DNA of 64,000 nucleotides, taken from positions 1-64,000 of the forward strand of contig NZ_WHNP01000020.1 of assembly GCF_009362735.1 (NCBI RefSeq), in the 5' to 3' direction. Every line of letters begins with the position of its first letter. Within the stretch, counting starts at the first letter, position 1. Below the pieces are notes generated by a model. That model ran no database searches and was not told the origin of the DNA. It saw nothing but the letters and a program-made list of their open reading frames with translations. The translations under genes were made by a program, and so were the position numbers. This document shows, piece by piece, positions 23,936 to 32,932 of the stretch. The stretch comes from Paraburkholderia franconis (GTDB lineage: Bacteria; Pseudomonadota; Gammaproteobacteria; Burkholderiales; Burkholderiaceae).

Positions 23936-24036
23936 GCTGAACTTCTCGAACCTTCGTTGCTGCGCAGTGTTTCGGTTCAGCGTTCCGCTCCGGCGCTGCG
24001 TTTGCCGGAGCGGAGCTTCGAAGACTGCCTGATCGC

Positions 24037-25650
24037 TTATTCGACCGTCGGCGGGTTTTCAAACGTGTGGAACGGAGCCGGGCTCGGCACGGTCCATTCG
24101 AGGCCCGTTGCGCCGTCCCACGGCTTGTCCGATGCCTTTTCGAGTTCGCCGCCGCCACGGTAAGCGGGCAGCGCGACCGCGAACAGGAAATACACCTGCG
24201 CAAGACCGAAGCCGAACGCGCCGATCGTGATGACCTGGTTCCAGTCGGCGAACTGCGCCGGGTAGTCAGCGTAGCGACGCGGCATGCCGGCCAGACCGAC
24301 GAAGTGCATCGGCAGGAACGCGAGGTTGAAGAAGATCAGCGACGACCAGAAGTGAATCTTGCCCCGCGTTTCGTTGTACATCCAGCCCGTCCATTTCGGC
24401 GACCAGTAGTACCAGCCGGCAAAGAGCCCGAACAGCGACCCCGCCACCAGCACGTAATGGAAGTGCGCGACCACGAAATACGTGCCGTGATACTGGATGT
24501 CGAGCGGCGCCATCGCGAGCATCAGCCCCGTCAGGCCGCCGAACGTGAACACGAACAGGAAGCCCACCGCGAACAGCATCGGCGTTTCGAACGTCAGCGA
24601 ACCGCGCCACATCGTCGCGACCCAGTTGAACACCTTCACGCCCGTCGGCACCGCGATCAGCATCGTCGCGTACATGAAGAACAGCTGGCCCGTGACAGGC
24701 ATGCCCGTCGCGAACATGTGGTGCGCCCAGACCATGAACGACAGGATCGCGATCGAAGCCGTCGCGTACACCATCGAGCTATAGCCGAACAGCGGCTTGC
24801 GCGCGAACGCCGGGATCACCTGCGACACGATCCCGAACGCCGGCAAGATCATGATGTACACCTCGGGGTGCCCGAAGAACCAGAAGATGTGCTGGTACAT
24901 CACCGGGTCGCCGCCGCCTGCCGCGTTGAAGAACGACGTGCCGAAGTGGCGGTCGAACAGCACCATCGTGATCGCGCCCGCGAGCACCGGCATCACGGCG
25001 ATCAGCAGGTACGCGGTGATCAGCCACGTCCATACGAACATCGGCATCTTCATCAGCGTGAGGCCGGGTGCGCGCATGTTCAGGATCGTGACGACGATGT
25101 TGATGCCGCCCATGATCGACGACGCGCCCATGATGTGGACCGCGAAGATCGCGAAGTCCATGCCCGGGCCCATCTGCGTGGATAGCGGCGCGTACAGCGT
25201 CCAGCCAGCGGCCGTCGCGCCGCCCGGCGTGAAGAACGAACCGACCAGCAGCACGGCAGCAACAGGCAGCAGCCAGAAGCTGAAGTTGTTCATCCGCGCG
25301 AAGGCCATGTCCGATGCGCCGATCTGCAGCGGAACCATCCAGTTCGCGAAGCCGACGAAGGCCGGCATGATCGCGCCGAACACCATGATGAGGCCGTGCA
25401 TGGTGGTCAGCTGGTTGAAGAACTCGGGACGCATGATCTGCAGGCCCGGCTCGAACAGTTCGGCGCGGATTGCCAGCGCCATCACGCCCCCTGACAGGAA
25501 CATGATGAACGAGAAAATCAGATACAGCGTACCGATGTCCTTGTGGTTGGTCGCGAACAACCAGCGACGCCAGCCGTGCGGCGTCGCATGCGCGTGATCG
25601 CCGTGGACGTGCTCGTGCCCCGCGGTTACATCGTGTCCGATGCTAGACAT
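24037..25650 (-). CDS. ctaD: Cytochrome c oxidase subunit I
   Basis: A 537-residue catalytic subunit of aa3 cytochrome c oxidase with twelve helices that bind heme a, heme a3 and CuB. The hallmarks are present: FWFFGHPEVYIMILPAFGI (the HPEVY sequence whose His-Tyr crosslink forms the active site), WAHHMFATGM (HH copper ligands) and YFVVAHFHYVLVAG (the heme ligand histidines). The histidine-rich N-terminus (GHDVTAGHEHVHGDHAHATPHG) is variable in the family. It lies 45 bp after ctaC. Confidence 0.98.
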   Translation of the reverse strand: MSSIGHDVTAGHEHVHGDHAHATPHGWRRWLFATNHKDIGTLYLIFSFIMFLSGGVMALAIRAELFEPGLQIMRPEFFNQLTTMHGLIMVFGAIMPAFVGFANWMVPLQIGASDMAFARMNNFSFWLLPVAAVLLVGSFFTPGGATAAGWTLYAPLSTQMGPGMDFAIFAVHIMGASSIMGGINIVVTILNMRAPGLTLMKMPMFVWTWLITAYLLIAVMPVLAGAITMVLFDRHFGTSFFNAAGGGDPVMYQHIFWFFGHPEVYIMILPAFGIVSQVIPAFARKPLFGYSSMVYATASIAILSFMVWAHHMFATGMPVTGQLFFMYATMLIAVPTGVKVFNWVATMWRGSLTFETPMLFAVGFLFVFTFGGLTGLMLAMAPLDIQYHGTYFVVAHFHYVLVAGSLFGLFAGWYYWSPKWTGWMYNETRGKIHFWSSLIFFNLAFLPMHFVGLAGMPRRYADYPAQFADWNQVITIGAFGFGLAQVYFLFAVALPAYRGGGELEKASDKPWDGATGLEWTVPSPAPFHTFENPPTVE

Positions 25651-25695
25651 GACAATCTCCTAAATCGAATGCTGCTTTTCTCTGACCGTGACACG

Positions 25696-27345
25696 TCAGG
25701 CCGCTGGGCTGATCTCGACCCGGCGCGCTTCCTTCGCGTCCGCACCGCCCGTGATCGTCTCCGGCTTCTTCAAAATAATATGGTCTTCGGCGATGCCTGC
25801 TGCCTTGAGCGCATCGCGCACGGCTTCGGCACGCGCCTTCGCGAGCTTCGCGTTCTTGTCGGCGGAACCCGTTGCGTCCGTGTAGCCCGACAGCGTGAAC
25901 TTCGCATCGGGATGCGCCTTCGCGTACGCGGCGGCTGCATCGACGGCGGCTTTCGCGTCGGCGGGCAGCGTGCTCTTGTTCGTTTCGAAGTAGATCGTGG
26001 CGGGCAGCGACGCCTGGGGCGCCGATGCCGCTGCATTGTCCGAAGCGCCCGATGCTGCCGCGGGAGCCGATGCGCCCGCTTCGCCGCTAGCCGCTGCCGC
26101 GCCGCTTGCGCCTTCCGCTCCGCTCGCAGCCGTTGCATCCGACGCGGCTGCCGCCGCTGCGCCTGCCAGGTGATCGCCACCCGACGGCAAACGGCCGTTG
26201 CGCGCATCCGCGACCTGCTTCGGCTGCAGGATGTCGCCCGTGTGGTTGCCCCACGAATTGCGCTCGAACGTGATGACGGATGCGATCTCGACGTCGTTCA
26301 GCGTCGGCGCCCACGACGGCATCGCGTTCTTGCCCTTCAGCACGATGCTCACGTGATCGGCGAGCGGGCCGTTCACGACCTTGCTGCCGTCGAGCGCCGG
26401 GAACGCACCGCCGCCCTTGCCCGTCGGCTGGTGGCAGACCGCGCAGTTCGACGCGTACACCTTGCCGCCGCGCTCCGTCAGCTCGGCGAGCGTATAGGTC
26501 TTGTTCGGATCGTCCTGGCCCGCGGCCATTTTCTTCTTCTCGTCGTCGACCCACTTCGCGTAGTCGTCATCGGACAGCACGTTCACGACGACGGGCATGT
26601 ACGCGTGCTCCTTGCCGCAGAGTTCCGTACAGAAGCCGCGATACGTACCGACCTTCTCCGCCTTGAACCAGGTGTCGCGCACGAAGCCGGGAATCGCGTC
26701 CTGCTTCACGCCGAACGCAGGTACGTACCACGAGTGAACGACGTCGTTCGCAGTGGTGATGATGCGGATCTTCTTGTTGACAGGCACGACGAGCGGGTTG
26801 TCGACTTCCTGCAGATAGGTATCCGTGATCGGCTGCTGGCCGTTGACTTCGCTACGCGGTGTGGTGAGCGTCGACAGGAAGCTGATGCCTTCGCCCGGAC
26901 CCTTCACGTAGTCGTAGCCCCACTTCCACTGGTAGCCAGTGACCTTGACGGTCAGATCGGCATTGGAAGTGTCCTTCATCGCGACGACGGTCCGCGTGGC
27001 CGGCAGCGCCATCAGGACGACGATGATGAACGGGACGACCGTCCAGATGATTTCGACGGTGGTGCTTTCGTGGAAATTGGCGGCCTTGTGGCCCTTCGAC
27101 TTGCGGTGCGCGAAGATCGAATAGAACATCACGCCGAACACGCCGACGAAGATCAACGTACAGAGGATCAGCATCAGCGAATGGAGGCTGTAGAGCTCCT
27201 CAGCGATTCTGGTCACTGGCGGCTGGAGATTGATCTCGTTGACGCTGGGGCCGCCTGGACTGTCGCCGACTGCAAGGGCGGCGCCGGCGAAGAGCAGCCC
27301 GCTACACGCCAGCACGCCCGTGAGGGCTCGCTTGATTGTTTTCAT
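25696..27345 (-). CDS. ctaC: Cytochrome c oxidase subunit II fused to cytochrome c and an OmpA-like domain
   Basis: A 549-residue multidomain subunit II. A signal peptide is followed by two helices (LMLILCTLIFVGVFGVMFYSIF and VPFIIVVLMALPATR) and the cupredoxin domain with the CuA site (FCTELCGKEHAYMP). A cytochrome c domain comes next, with heme motif CAVCH (about 310-400) and distal Met in KNAMPSWA. An Ala/Ser/Gly-rich linker of about 50 residues leads into a C-terminal OmpA-like peptidoglycan-binding domain (TIYFETNKSTLPADA, TLSGYTDATGS, RAEAVRDALKAAGI, RRVEIS). ATG 27345 is preceded by AAGGA. The subunit takes electrons from cytochrome c. The OmpA tail implies contact with the cell wall. 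Confidence 0.95.
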   Translation of the reverse strand: MKTIKRALTGVLACSGLLFAGAALAVGDSPGGPSVNEINLQPPVTRIAEELYSLHSLMLILCTLIFVGVFGVMFYSIFAHRKSKGHKAANFHESTTVEIIWTVVPFIIVVLMALPATRTVVAMKDTSNADLTVKVTGYQWKWGYDYVKGPGEGISFLSTLTTPRSEVNGQQPITDTYLQEVDNPLVVPVNKKIRIITTANDVVHSWYVPAFGVKQDAIPGFVRDTWFKAEKVGTYRGFCTELCGKEHAYMPVVVNVLSDDDYAKWVDDEKKKMAAGQDDPNKTYTLAELTERGGKVYASNCAVCHQPTGKGGGAFPALDGSKVVNGPLADHVSIVLKGKNAMPSWAPTLNDVEIASVITFERNSWGNHTGDILQPKQVADARNGRLPSGGDHLAGAAAAAASDATAASGAEGASGAAAASGEAGASAPAAASGASDNAAASAPQASLPATIYFETNKSTLPADAKAAVDAAAAYAKAHPDAKFTLSGYTDATGSADKNAKLAKARAEAVRDALKAAGIAEDHIILKKPETITGGADAKEARRVEISPAA

Positions 27346-27446
27346 AGCTTCCTTACCCAAAATTTCCATTCAAACCCTCGACCCCGCTGGAAGGCTGCCC
27401 CTCGTCCTCTGGAATGGCGCGTGATTCAATGCGCAACTTTTGACGC

Positions 27447-27920
27447 CTAACACTGCCTGAGCCACAGACGCAGTTCGTCGGCGAATTGCGCGCGCCGATA
27501 TTGCGCAAGATGCTGCCCGACCGTGACCGTCTCCCCCCGCGACACCAGCTTGATGTAATCGCGCGGCGTCGCTCCCGGTTCGACCCGCACCCAGCGCGGA
27601 TTGAATTCGAACTGCGTGAGATGCTCGGCGCTGACCTGTTCGATCACGAGCCGGTCTGGAAACAGCCGGATGCGTTCGTAATCGACGGCATGGCGCGCAT
27701 AGACCGCAAATGCGGCGCCGACAGCGAGCAACTCGATACCCGTGAACGGCAACACCAGCCACGCGCCGCACAGGACCAGCAGGAATGCTATCAACAGCGA
27801 GAATGCCGCGAGCGAGACATAGAAGAACACGAATTGCCGCGGCGACACCGAACAATTGCGCTTCATCGTCCAGTCCTTGAGGACGGGTTCCGACTCAGCA
27901 AGCAGATCGGTTGCATTCAT
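27447..27920 (-). CDS. DUF2244 membrane protein preceding ctaC
   Basis: A 157-residue protein of the DUF2244 family. Two adjacent helices (FVFFYVSLAAFSLLIAFLLVL and GIELLAVGAAFAVYARHA) follow a short N-terminal segment (WTMKRNCSVSPRQ). The C-terminal half is soluble and PH-like, with the family-typical LVIEQV and FNPRWVRVE. ATG 27920 has GGGAGG 5 nt upstream, so the longer open frame is rejected. It is first in the cta operon, 101 bp before ctaC. Function unknown. Confidence 0.85.
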   Translation of the reverse strand: MNATDLLAESEPVLKDWTMKRNCSVSPRQFVFFYVSLAAFSLLIAFLLVLCGAWLVLPFTGIELLAVGAAFAVYARHAVDYERIRLFPDRLVIEQVSAEHLTQFEFNPRWVRVEPGATPRDYIKLVSRGETVTVGQHLAQYRRAQFADELRLWLRQC

Positions 27921-28012
27921 CGCTGCCTCCCGCGAACCGCCAGTCATCGCATACCGCCAATGCCATTCACGCCCAGCAACTACGGCTGCCCGAACCGCAA
28001 ACGCCCCGGGCC

Positions 28013-28082
28013 TGTCGCTCCAATTGTGGGAACATTGAGCGACAAACTGACGCATTATAGGGCCGATCTATGGCATCCACAA
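28013..28082 (-). promoter_or_regulatory. Putative promoter of the cta operon with an inverted repeat at its start
   Basis: On the minus strand TTGTGG (28082-28077), 17 bp, then TATAAT (28059-28054) form a sigma70-like promoter with a perfect -10 and a weak -35, about 130 bp before the DUF2244 ATG. A perfect 8-bp inverted repeat TGTCGCTC/GAGCGACA (28013-28044) falls just after the expected start of transcription, as an operator or a 5' stem-loop. The rest of 27921-28188 has no gene. Confidence 0.55.
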
Positions 28083-28188
28083 GCAACGCTCTATCGGCCG
28101 CCAAGCCAAGCTGCACAAGCCTCTGCGCCGTTTTGACGCAGTTTTTGACGTGGTAATCTCAGACATAACAGATGTCGTCTTTACCGCC

Positions 28189-29154
28189 TCAACGATTCTT
28201 CTGCCGACCCCGCCCTATGTCTTCGATTCGCACGATTCCGTGCCCTTCGGGGGTCATCCGGGGCACGGCCTTCCATGCGTGTCCGTAGATCACCTCGAAG
28301 GTCAGCGGGATCGTGCCATCGGCGCGCCGGCGCGCTTCGAGCGCGGCGAGCAGCGCCTTGTGCATGCGCCTCGACGCGACGCCCGGCAACCCTTCACGCT
28401 GCAACGGATAAGCGCCCCAACGGCGCACATCGGCAAGCAGCGACTCGGGTGACTTGTAGGTGATGGTCAGCGTCTCCTGGTCCATCACCGGGATTTCGAA
28501 GCCACTTTCGACAAGCATATCGCCCAGATCGTGCATGTCTACGAAGTCGATTACATGTTTGTGCGTATTGACGCCGTGCGCCGCTTCGATTTCGGCATAG
28601 GCGCCGCGCAGCTCTTTGAGCGTGTCAGGCCCGAGCGTGCTGAACATCAACAGGCCGTTGACCTTGAGCACGCGCTGCCATTCAGGGAATACGAGATCGG
28701 GCCGCGAATGCCAATGCAGCGCGAGGTTGGACCAGATGAATTCGAATGCGCCCGATGCAAAAGGCAGCGCGGAGAAATCGGCTTGAGCGAAGCGCGGACC
28801 GCGTGAGCCGAGTGCCTTGCCGAGCGACGCAGGCAGAAAGCGCCTCCAGCTGGTATCGGTGGCGTCGTGCCTGACGGCGCGCGCGAGCATCGCTTGCGAG
28901 AGATCGGTGCCGAACACGGGCGCTTCGGGAAAGCGCTCGCGCAGCGAAGGCAGGTCGTCGCCAGCGCCGCAGCCCGCATCGAGCACCTGCGCCGGATTCA
29001 CCTTGATGTAGTCGAGCCGTTCGCGCATGCGCTGCGCGATCTCGCGCGGCAGGAACGCGACGTCGTCGAACGTGGCGGCCCGGCGGTCGAAAATCTTCCG
29101 AATGCGGCGCGAATCATAGGCCGGACGGCTAGTTTCGGTGACAGACACGGTCAT
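28189..29154 (-). CDS. BioC-type SAM-dependent methyltransferase
   Basis: A 321-residue class I methyltransferase. SAM-binding motif I is VLDAGCGAGDD, with the acidic motif II in VFGTDLSQAML and motif IV in FIWSNLALHWHSRP. The N-terminal FDRRAATFDDVAFLPREIAQRM matches the opening of BioC, which methylates malonyl-ACP to start pimelate synthesis for biotin. There are no other bio genes nearby, so the assignment rests on sequence only. The C-terminal third (SLLADVRRWGAYPL onward) is also BioC-like. It is divergent from comF. Confidence 0.75.
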   Translation of the reverse strand: MTVSVTETSRPAYDSRRIRKIFDRRAATFDDVAFLPREIAQRMRERLDYIKVNPAQVLDAGCGAGDDLPSLRERFPEAPVFGTDLSQAMLARAVRHDATDTSWRRFLPASLGKALGSRGPRFAQADFSALPFASGAFEFIWSNLALHWHSRPDLVFPEWQRVLKVNGLLMFSTLGPDTLKELRGAYAEIEAAHGVNTHKHVIDFVDMHDLGDMLVESGFEIPVMDQETLTITYKSPESLLADVRRWGAYPLQREGLPGVASRRMHKALLAALEARRRADGTIPLTFEVIYGHAWKAVPRMTPEGHGIVRIEDIGRGRQKNR

Positions 29155-29237
29155 TGGAGTCGTACGGACGAAGAGTGCGAAGTATACTCGCTCGATTCCG
29201 TCCCTTCAGTGTCAGCGGCCTTCGGAGGCGTGTCGAT

Positions 29238-30044
29238 ATGCCGAATTGGGCTTTCGGGTGGTCCCGCTCAGGCGGTTCGCGCCACTGGTTTCGCGAACGG
29301 TTCGTCCGCGTCGCGCAACGTTCGATCTCGACACTGCCGGCGCTCGCGCGGCTTGCGCTGCCGAATCCGTGCGCTTTGTGCGGCAATATGTCGCATCGAA
29401 CACTGTGCGGCTTTTGCGACGAATCATGGTGGAACGAAGCGCGGCTGCGCTGCACCGTGTGCGCGGTTCCGCTAAGCGGCTTTCGGCGCGCGAGCGTCAC
29501 GCGATATCGCTGTGGCAACTGCATCGCGACACCGCCTGCATTCGACGCGACGCTGGCGGTCGCCGACTATCGCACGCCGCTGGACGCGCTCGCGGTCGGG
29601 TTGAAGTTTCGCGCGCGGCTTGCGCTCGCGCACGAGTTCGCGCGGCGCCTCGCGTGGTCTGCGGCGGACTTGCTCGACGAACGCGACTGCCCCGATGTCG
29701 TCGCGCCCGTTCCGCTTTCGGCACGGCGGCTCATCGAGCGCGGCTACAACCAGGCGTGGGAAATCGCGCGCCCCTGTGCGAAATCGATGGGTGTTCGCAG
29801 CGATGCGGCGCTCGTGCGGCGCGTGATCGACACGGCGCCGCAATCGAAGCTCGATCGCGAGGCGCGCAGGCAGAATGTCGGCCGCGCGTTCGAGGTCGTC
29901 AAGCCGGTGCAGGACCTGCACGTCGCGATCGTCGACGATGTGATGACGACGGGCGCCACGCTCGACGCCTTGGCCCGCACGCTGAAGGCAGCAGGCGCGC
30001 GCCGCGTGACCAATCTGGTCGCGCTTCGGACGCCGAAAAACTAG
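29238..30044 (+). CDS. ComF-family phosphoribosyltransferase-like protein
   Basis: A 268-residue protein. An N-terminal zinc-ribbon with four CxxC-like pairs (CALCG, CGFC, CTVC, CGNC) is followed by a type I phosphoribosyltransferase domain with the PRPP motif VAIVDDVMTTGATLDA. This is the ComF/GntX family, tied to DNA uptake in naturally competent bacteria, with unresolved biochemistry. ATG 29238 is chosen because GGAGG lies about 9 nt upstream; the 29154 start would precede it by 84 bp. It is followed 18 bp later by trmL. Confidence 0.85.
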   Translation: MPNWAFGWSRSGGSRHWFRERFVRVAQRSISTLPALARLALPNPCALCGNMSHRTLCGFCDESWWNEARLRCTVCAVPLSGFRRASVTRYRCGNCIATPPAFDATLAVADYRTPLDALAVGLKFRARLALAHEFARRLAWSAADLLDERDCPDVVAPVPLSARRLIERGYNQAWEIARPCAKSMGVRSDAALVRRVIDTAPQSKLDREARRQNVGRAFEVVKPVQDLHVAIVDDVMTTGATLDALARTLKAAGARRVTNLVALRTPKN

Positions 30045-30062
30045 TTTCCAGTTCACCCGCTT

Positions 30063-30533
30063 ATGTTCAACGTCGTTCTCGTCGAGCCTGAAATTCCGCC
30101 GAACACCGGCAACGTGATCCGCCTGTGCGCGAACACGGGCGCGCGCCTGCATCTGATCGAGCCGCTCGGCTTTCCGCTCGACGACGCGAAGATGCGCCGC
30201 GCCGGTCTCGACTATCACGAATATGCGCAGATGCACGTGCATCGCGATTGGGATGCGCTGATCGAAAACGAGTCGCCTGACCTTGCGCGCATGTTCGCGT
30301 TCACGACGCGCGGCTCAAGTCCATTTCATTCGCACGCGTTCAAGCCGGGAGATTGGTTCGTGTTCGGCGCGGAAACGCGCGGCCTGCCGGACTCCGTACT
30401 GAACCGCTTTCCGAACGAACAGCGCGTGCGCCTGCCGATGCGTCCTGGCAATCGCAGCCTGAATCTGTCGAATACCGTGGCCGTCGTCGTGTTCGAGGCG
30501 TGGCGTCAGGCGGGGTTCGAGGGCGGCGCCTGA
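30063..30533 (+). CDS. trmL: tRNA (cytidine(34)-2'-O)-methyltransferase TrmL
   Basis: A 156-residue SPOUT-class methyltransferase that methylates the ribose of wobble position 34 in tRNA-Leu isoacceptors. SPOUT motifs are seen in order: PEIPPNTGNVIRLCANTGA, FVFGAETRGLP and RLPMRPGNRSLNLSNTVAVVVFEAWRQ, which make up the knot and SAM site. The length is that of the family. The last 28 bp overlap the end of the convergent macro-domain gene. Confidence 0.93.
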   Translation: MFNVVLVEPEIPPNTGNVIRLCANTGARLHLIEPLGFPLDDAKMRRAGLDYHEYAQMHVHRDWDALIENESPDLARMFAFTTRGSSPFHSHAFKPGDWFVFGAETRGLPDSVLNRFPNEQRVRLPMRPGNRSLNLSNTVAVVVFEAWRQAGFEGGA

Positions 30534-31057
30534 AGGCGTCGTTCGAATTCGGTCCGGTAGCGCGAGAACATCGTTTCGTCGAAACACGCAAAGATCACGC
30601 ATTCGACGAAAGGCGCTTGCGGCAACATGTCGATCGTGGCTTGAACGGCGATGCGCACCGCGTCGTCAGCGGGGAAGCGGTAGACGCCGCAGCTGATCGC
30701 GGGAAACGCGATGCTCTTCGCGCTCGCGTCGTGCGCGAGTTCGAGCGAGCGCCGGTAGCACGAAGCCAGCAGTTCCGCCTCGCCGCGCTCGCCGCCGTGC
30801 CACACGGGACCGACAGCGTGAATCACATGGCGCGCCTTCAACCGGTAGCCGCCCGTTATCTTCGCGTCACCCGTCACGCAGCCGCCTAGCCGCTCGCATT
30901 CGCGCAGCAAATCGGGGCCCGCCGCGCGGTGAATCGCGCCATCCACGCCACCGCCGCCCAGCAATGACGTGTTCGCCGCGTTGACGATCGCGTCGACGTC
31001 GAGCGTCGTAATATCCACGACGCGCGTCTCGAGCGTGCAACTGCCAATGGTGAGCAT
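30506..31057 (-). CDS. Macro-domain protein, ADP-ribose deacetylase type
   Basis: A 183-residue macro-domain protein. ADP-ribose binding motifs are visible: DAIVNAANTSLLGGGGVDGAIHRAAG, the VIHAVGP segment and FPAISCGVYRFPADDAVRIAV. The family hydrolyses O-acetyl-ADP-ribose or removes ADP-ribose from macromolecules. ATG 31057 is used since GGAGG lies 7 nt upstream; the longer frame begins inside non-coding sequence. The C-terminal tail is read antisense to the last 28 bp of trmL. Confidence 0.9.
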   Translation of the reverse strand: MLTIGSCTLETRVVDITTLDVDAIVNAANTSLLGGGGVDGAIHRAAGPDLLRECERLGGCVTGDAKITGGYRLKARHVIHAVGPVWHGGERGEAELLASCYRRSLELAHDASAKSIAFPAISCGVYRFPADDAVRIAVQATIDMLPQAPFVECVIFACFDETMFSRYRTEFERRLQAPPSNPA

Positions 31058-31214
31058 GGGAAAACCTCCAGATCCGATACAGCATCGATAGGAGGTGGAC
31101 AGCAAAAGAAGCGAGCCGTTCGGCGCGAAGCTTTACCGGCTGCGTAAAACACTTTCAGGCGTTTTGCAGCGATGAGGCTTCTACACGCCGATCGGCAACG
31201 GACACGCTGCGTTT

Positions 31215-32213
31215 CTATTCGGCCTTGGCGTCGCGGCGCAGCAGCGCGCTGACAGCATCGCGCGGCGCCACGCCGTTGAACAGCACATCGCAGACGGCCG
31301 ACGTGATCGGCATGTCAATACCGTTGGCCTGCGCAATCGCGAGCACGCTGCGGGCGCATCGCACGCCCTCGGCGACATGCCCGAGCGCGTTGAGAATATC
31401 GTCGAGCGAGCGGCCGCTTGCGAGTTGCATGCCGACCGTGCGGTTGCGCGACAGATCGCCCGTCGCCGTCAGGATCAGGTCGCCGAGGCCGGTGAGACCC
31501 GTGAACGTCTCGGTGCGGCCGCCGAGCGCCGTGCCCAGACGCGACATTTCGGCCAGACCGCGTGTGATCAGCGCCGCGCGCGCATTCAGACCGAGACCGA
31601 GGCCATCGCCGATGCCCGTCGCGATCGCGAGCACGTTCTTCACCGCGCCGCCGACTTCGACGCCAATCACGTCGTCGCCACTGTAAATGCGCATCGCGCC
31701 GTGATGGAACGCCGCGACGGTCCGCTCGCGACACGCCGCCGACGCGCTCGCCACCGTCAATGCGACGGGCAGCCCCTTCCCGACCTCGCGCGCGAAGCTC
31801 GGGCCGGACAGCGTGCCGTTGCTCGTGTGCCCGCTCAACTCCTGCGCGACGACCTGATGCGGCAGCAGTTGCGTATCCGCTTCGAAGCCTTTGCAGAGCC
31901 ACACGATATGCGCCGGCACCTTGCCCGAGTCGCGCATCGTGCACAGCATCGCGCGCAAGCCCGCGACGGGCGTCGCGATCACGCACAGTGCGTCATCAGC
32001 GAGCGCGTGATCCAGTGCGAGATCGAGATTCGCTTCGAAGCGAAGCGTGGACGGCAACGTGACGCCCGCCAGATAGCGGGTGTTTTCGTGCGATGTGGAG
32101 AGTTCGGCGATGAGCGCGGCATCGCGCGCCCAGAGCACCGTATTGTGCCGCGCGGCCAGATGGCCGGCGAGTGCGGTGCCCCATGCACCGGCGCCGAGAA
32201 CGGCGACCTTCAT
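31215..32213 (-). CDS. gpsA: Glycerol-3-phosphate dehydrogenase (NAD(P)+)
   Basis: A 332-residue enzyme that reduces dihydroxyacetone phosphate to sn-glycerol-3-phosphate for phospholipid synthesis. The dinucleotide-binding loop is VLGAGAWGTALAGHLA. GLCKGFE-like WLCKGFEADT, the GGAVKNVLAIATGIGDGL stretch with the catalytic Lys, and NARAALITRGLAEMSRLG follow. The start is ATG 32213 (MKVAVLG); the ATG 18 bp upstream would add residues outside the fold. It is 21 bp downstream of secB, in an operon with grxC and the rhodanese gene. Confidence 0.95.
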   Translation of the reverse strand: MKVAVLGAGAWGTALAGHLAARHNTVLWARDAALIAELSTSHENTRYLAGVTLPSTLRFEANLDLALDHALADDALCVIATPVAGLRAMLCTMRDSGKVPAHIVWLCKGFEADTQLLPHQVVAQELSGHTSNGTLSGPSFAREVGKGLPVALTVASASAACRERTVAAFHHGAMRIYSGDDVIGVEVGGAVKNVLAIATGIGDGLGLGLNARAALITRGLAEMSRLGTALGGRTETFTGLTGLGDLILTATGDLSRNRTVGMQLASGRSLDDILNALGHVAEGVRCARSVLAIAQANGIDMPITSAVCDVLFNGVAPRDAVSALLRRDAKAE

Positions 32214-32234
32214 ACCCGGCACCGCCCGCATGCG

Positions 32235-32705
32235 TCAGTGCTTGGCGGTGCTCTGCGCGCCGCCTTCCTGCGCAGCGATCTGCGCGATGCGCTGCTCGTA
32301 CAGCGCCTGGAAGTTGATTTCGGCGAGATGGATGGGCGGGAAGCCTGCGCGGGTGATCGCGTCAGCGATGTTCGAGCGCAGATACGGAAACAGGATGGTC
32401 GGGCATGCGATGCCGACGAGGGGATCGATCTGTTCGGCCGGGATGTTGCGAATGTCGAAAATGCCAGCCTGCTTCGCTTCGATCAGGAACGCGACCTTGT
32501 CGCTGACCTTCGCCGTCACCGTGCCCGTGACGAGAATTTCGAACACCGTGTCCGCGAGGCGCTCGGCCTTCACATCGACTTCGACTTCAACCGATGGCAT
32601 TTCCTGCTCGAGGAAAATAGCCGGCGAGTTCGGCTGTTCGAGCGACATGTCTTTCAGGTAGATGCGCTGGATATTGAAGAACGGCTGGTTGTTCTCGTCG
32701 GACAT
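32235..32705 (-). CDS. secB: Protein-export chaperone SecB
   Basis: A 156-residue cytosolic chaperone that keeps precursor proteins unfolded and hands them to SecA. SecB features are visible: FNIQRIYLKDMSLEQPNSP near the N-terminus, then EVEVDVKAERL, the conserved PYLRSNIADAITRAGFPPIHLAEINFQALYEQR, and an acidic or polar tail. The region between it and grxC (32706-32932) holds no gene. The order grxC-secB-gpsA is typical of Burkholderiaceae. Confidence 0.97.
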   Translation of the reverse strand: MSDENNQPFFNIQRIYLKDMSLEQPNSPAIFLEQEMPSVEVEVDVKAERLADTVFEILVTGTVTAKVSDKVAFLIEAKQAGIFDIRNIPAEQIDPLVGIACPTILFPYLRSNIADAITRAGFPPIHLAEINFQALYEQRIAQIAAQEGGAQSTAKH

Positions 32706-32932
32706 GGTTCTCTACTCCCTAAATTTCGTTGCGGCGGACGGTTGCCGCCAGATCTCGTTGTACTGCGGGCCGCCCCGAGGGACGGCCTCAAACCGGCCGG
32801 TGCAGACGTTGCAGCTGTATTGCCCGACCTTGTGTTGTTCGCGACCGCGTGCCGCGACGGACGTGGCGCGCGAGACGTGCGATTGATGCCTCGAAGCCGC
32901 CTTCTTGCAACTGCCTCGTTGCGACTGCCTCG

